Shown here: positions 3,621-5,480 of the stretch, piece after piece
How positions within the stretch are numbered: the first letter of the stretch is position 1
How the letters are laid out: every line of letters starts with the position of its first letter
DNA from: Atribacterota bacterium
Lineage (GTDB): Bacteria; Atribacterota; Phoenicimicrobiia; Phoenicimicrobiales; Phoenicimicrobiaceae
DNA: 5,480 bases
Direction of reading: 5' to 3'
NCBI GenBank assembly: GCA_030666935.1
Contig: DAOUWX010000136.1
Span: 1-5,480 of the forward strand
Translations under genes and position numbers: made by a program
Notes under the pieces: generated by a model
Databases searched by the model: none
Seen by the model: only the letters and a program-made list of their open reading frames with translations
Told to the model about the DNA's origin: nothing

Positions 3621-5480
3621 TTGGGGAAAGAGCAGTTTGATGTTATCGGCAAAAGGTATGATATTAAAAATATAGGAAAAGTAACCGGTGAAGAAGTTTA
3701 TTCTTGTGATGTAAATATCCCCGGTCAATTACATGCAGTAGTTCTACGAAGTCCCTATTCGCATGCCCAGATTAAAAAAATCGATTACACCGAAGCAGAG
3801 AAAATGGGAGCTATCTGTATCGGTCCGGACGATGTTCCGGATACTTTATATAATGAACGAATAGTAAGTATTCCCGATAAAACCTATCGTGACAGGACAG
3901 TTTTACCAAAAGATAAAGTTCGCCATGTAGGAGAGGCTATTGCTGCCTGTGCGGCAGAAACAGAAGAGAAGGCTTTTGCTGCTCTTAAAAAGATAAAAGT
4001 AGAATGGGGCAGGAAATGGGAACCGGTGGTAACCCTTAATGATGCTATGGATTCAAGTGCTCCAGCGATATATGACCATGTATATTTAGGAGAAAAAAAA
4101 GTAGAGGTGAAAAATAATCTTGCCTGTGAGCGAAATATTGCAGTGGGTGATGTAGAAGAAGGATTTAAAGAAGCGGAAATAATTGTAGATGAAACATTTA
4201 ATATCGAAAGAGTTTATCATATGCAGCTGGAAACTAAATCTGCAGTATGTAAACCGGAAGCAAATGGAGGAATAACTCTTTGGACAACTACCCAGGGGAT
4301 TCATAATGTACGTATACTCTTAGGACATATTTTTAATATTTCACTTAGTAAAATAAATGTTAAGAGAATTACCCTGGGAGGTTCTTTCGGGTCAAGTATT
4401 CAAATGAATTCAATAACCCCTATTTGTGTAGCTTTAGCTTTGAAAGCAAAAAGACCGGTGAAATTAGTGACTTCCCGGGAAGAAGATATGTACGACCATT
4501 CAAGTTATCCTTTAAAGACCCGCTTAAAAGTTGGAGTTAAAAAAGACGGAACTTTAACTGCAGCTCATTGTCAGGTATGGGTGGAAATTGGCGGCCATAA
4601 TATCCAAGCTTATCCCTATCTCGGTTGTGTAGCCGGTTGGTTTGCTTCACTTTATAAATGGAAGAATATAAAATATGAAGGAAAAGCAATCTATAGCAAT
4701 AAAGGTCCTTCTTGTGCCAGAAGAGGCTATGGCAGCCCTCAAATAAATTTCCCGGTAGAAAATACTATGGATATTTTAGCGGAGAAATTAGGGGTTGATC
4801 CGGTGCACTTCAGACTACAGAATTATGTGGGAAGAGGTGATGAATTTTGGGGACAGGGACCTACCGTTAAATCTATCATTAGAAGCTGCGGCGTAGAAGA
4901 GATGTTGGTTAAAGGAGTTGAACTTATTGGTTGGGATAAAAGAGGTAATCCTGATGAAAAATCCGGAACGATCAGAAAGGGCATTGGAGTCGCCAGAGGG
5001 TTTCATACCTCAGGTACCGGCGGTCCCAAGGCTGGTGAAGTTATAGATTATTCCGGTGCAACCATTAAAATTAATGAAGATGGTTCGGTGGATGTTATCA
5101 CTGCTTTAATGGATCACGGAGGGGGAACCTGGGACGCCGGGGCAAAAGTTGTAGCAGAAGTTTTAAAAGTACCATTTGAAAAAATAAGCATTGATAATGG
5201 AGTAGATACACGCACCACCGTTTTTGATGTTAATACTCATGCTACCAGAGGGATATACTGCGGATGTGGTGCCATAAAATTTGTGGCAGAAAAAGTTAAA
5301 GAAATGTTATTAGATTATGCAGCTACCCTTTTTAATGATAGACCGGAGAATTTGACCTTAGCTTTAAACGAAGAACTCGGCCAGGGTATAATATATCCCG
5401 AAGGTCTACCGGAAAATTATAAAACGATTGGTGAGATAGCAGATTATGCTCGAATAACCAGCGCAGGAACTATTTCTTAT
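3621..5480 (+). CDS. Xanthine dehydrogenase-family molybdopterin-binding (large) subunit, 3' end beyond window
   Basis: This is an open frame of 620 codons with no stop before the window edge. The family subunit is usually about 750-790 aa, so roughly the last 150 residues are missing, including the region that carries the catalytic glutamate. The N-terminal domain (about 16-130) shows KNIGKVTGEEVY, LRSPYSHAQI (42-51) and RHVGEAIAACAAET (101-114), the standard opening of this family. The first cofactor domain has TTTQGIHNVR (222-231), GGSFGSS (253-259), KRPVKLVTSREEDM (277-290) and ARRGYGSPQINFPVE (366-380). The second has MDHGGGTWDAG (497-507), AEVLKVPFEKI (512-522), DTRTTVFDVNTHATRG (529-544), then YCGCGA (546-551). 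Such enzymes hydroxylate or dehydroxylate purines, N-heterocycles or aromatic CoA esters using Mo, usually with FeS and FAD partners; none is in the window. The start is TTG, chosen from the N-terminal match and the site at 3608-3615. Substrate cannot be assigned: xanthine dehydrogenase and 4-hydroxybenzoyl-CoA reductase types are both possible. Confidence 0.9.
   Translation, partial: MGKEQFDVIGKRYDIKNIGKVTGEEVYSCDVNIPGQLHAVVLRSPYSHAQIKKIDYTEAEKMGAICIGPDDVPDTLYNERIVSIPDKTYRDRTVLPKDKVRHVGEAIAACAAETEEKAFAALKKIKVEWGRKWEPVVTLNDAMDSSAPAIYDHVYLGEKKVEVKNNLACERNIAVGDVEEGFKEAEIIVDETFNIERVYHMQLETKSAVCKPEANGGITLWTTTQGIHNVRILLGHIFNISLSKINVKRITLGGSFGSSIQMNSITPICVALALKAKRPVKLVTSREEDMYDHSSYPLKTRLKVGVKKDGTLTAAHCQVWVEIGGHNIQAYPYLGCVAGWFASLYKWKNIKYEGKAIYSNKGPSCARRGYGSPQINFPVENTMDILAEKLGVDPVHFRLQNYVGRGDEFWGQGPTVKSIIRSCGVEEMLVKGVELIGWDKRGNPDEKSGTIRKGIGVARGFHTSGTGGPKAGEVIDYSGATIKINEDGSVDVITALMDHGGGTWDAGAKVVAEVLKVPFEKISIDNGVDTRTTVFDVNTHATRGIYCGCGAIKFVAEKVKEMLLDYAATLFNDRPENLTLALNEELGQGIIYPEGLPENYKTIGEIADYARITSAGTISY

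Noticed and set aside
4086..4304. Minus-strand 72-aa open frame inside the molybdenum subunit gene
   Set aside because: It is opposite conserved family sequence of the Mo subunit. Its Phe/Tyr-rich composition is what antisense of Lys/Glu-rich codons gives.
4815..5006. Minus-strand 63-aa open frame inside the molybdenum subunit gene
   Set aside because: It is an antisense shadow of the conserved + strand frame, with no independent start signal or motif.

Overview
The window reads left to right as one tightly packed, co-directional (+ strand) gene string with no RNA gene, CRISPR array, insertion sequence or clear terminator. Base composition is AT-rich (sampled lines run from roughly 23 to 43% GC). 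Several genes start with GTG or TTG behind strong purine-rich Shine-Dalgarno sequences. The gene set combines a Liv-type ABC importer, an ADP-forming acyl-CoA synthetase subunit and a molybdenum hydroxylase. Together these suggest an anaerobic, fermentative low-GC bacterium, such as a clostridial Bacillota or an Atribacterota-like lineage. That placement is an inference; nothing here fixes the taxon.

Layout: positions 1-68 are low-complexity homopolymer sequence that looks like a damaged contig end. From about 69 to 425 lies the C-terminal part of the permease LivH, interrupted by an in-frame TAA at 153-155. It is followed by complete livM (425-1429), livG (1419-2168) and livF (GTG at 2146, ending 2856). 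After a 28-nt gap comes a stand-alone ATP-grasp protein (2885-3565), the beta-type subunit of an NDP(ADP)-forming acyl-CoA synthetase. After a further 55 nt a large molybdopterin-binding subunit of the xanthine dehydrogenase family begins at about 3621. It runs off the right edge after 620 codons without a stop.

How the genes may work together: LivH and LivM would form the membrane channel and LivG and LivF the ATPase pair of an importer whose substrate-binding protein (LivK) is not in the window. The ATP-grasp subunit needs an alpha partner (CoA-binding and phospho-His domains) that is also not present. The molybdenum subunit normally needs FeS and FAD partners, again not seen. One reading is an import, CoA-activation and hydroxylation (or dehydroxylation) module for an aromatic or N-heterocyclic acid. 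Another is amino-acid uptake coupled to ATP formation from acyl-CoA, with the molybdenum enzyme merely adjacent. The sequence does not decide between them.

The most interesting points are (1) the predicted asymmetry of the LivG/LivF ATP sites, because LivG has a degenerate ABC signature and LivF has Gln at the H-loop; (2) the placement of a lone ACD-beta gene between a Liv transporter and a molybdenum hydroxylase; and (3) departures from the usual cofactor-binding motifs in the molybdenum subunit.
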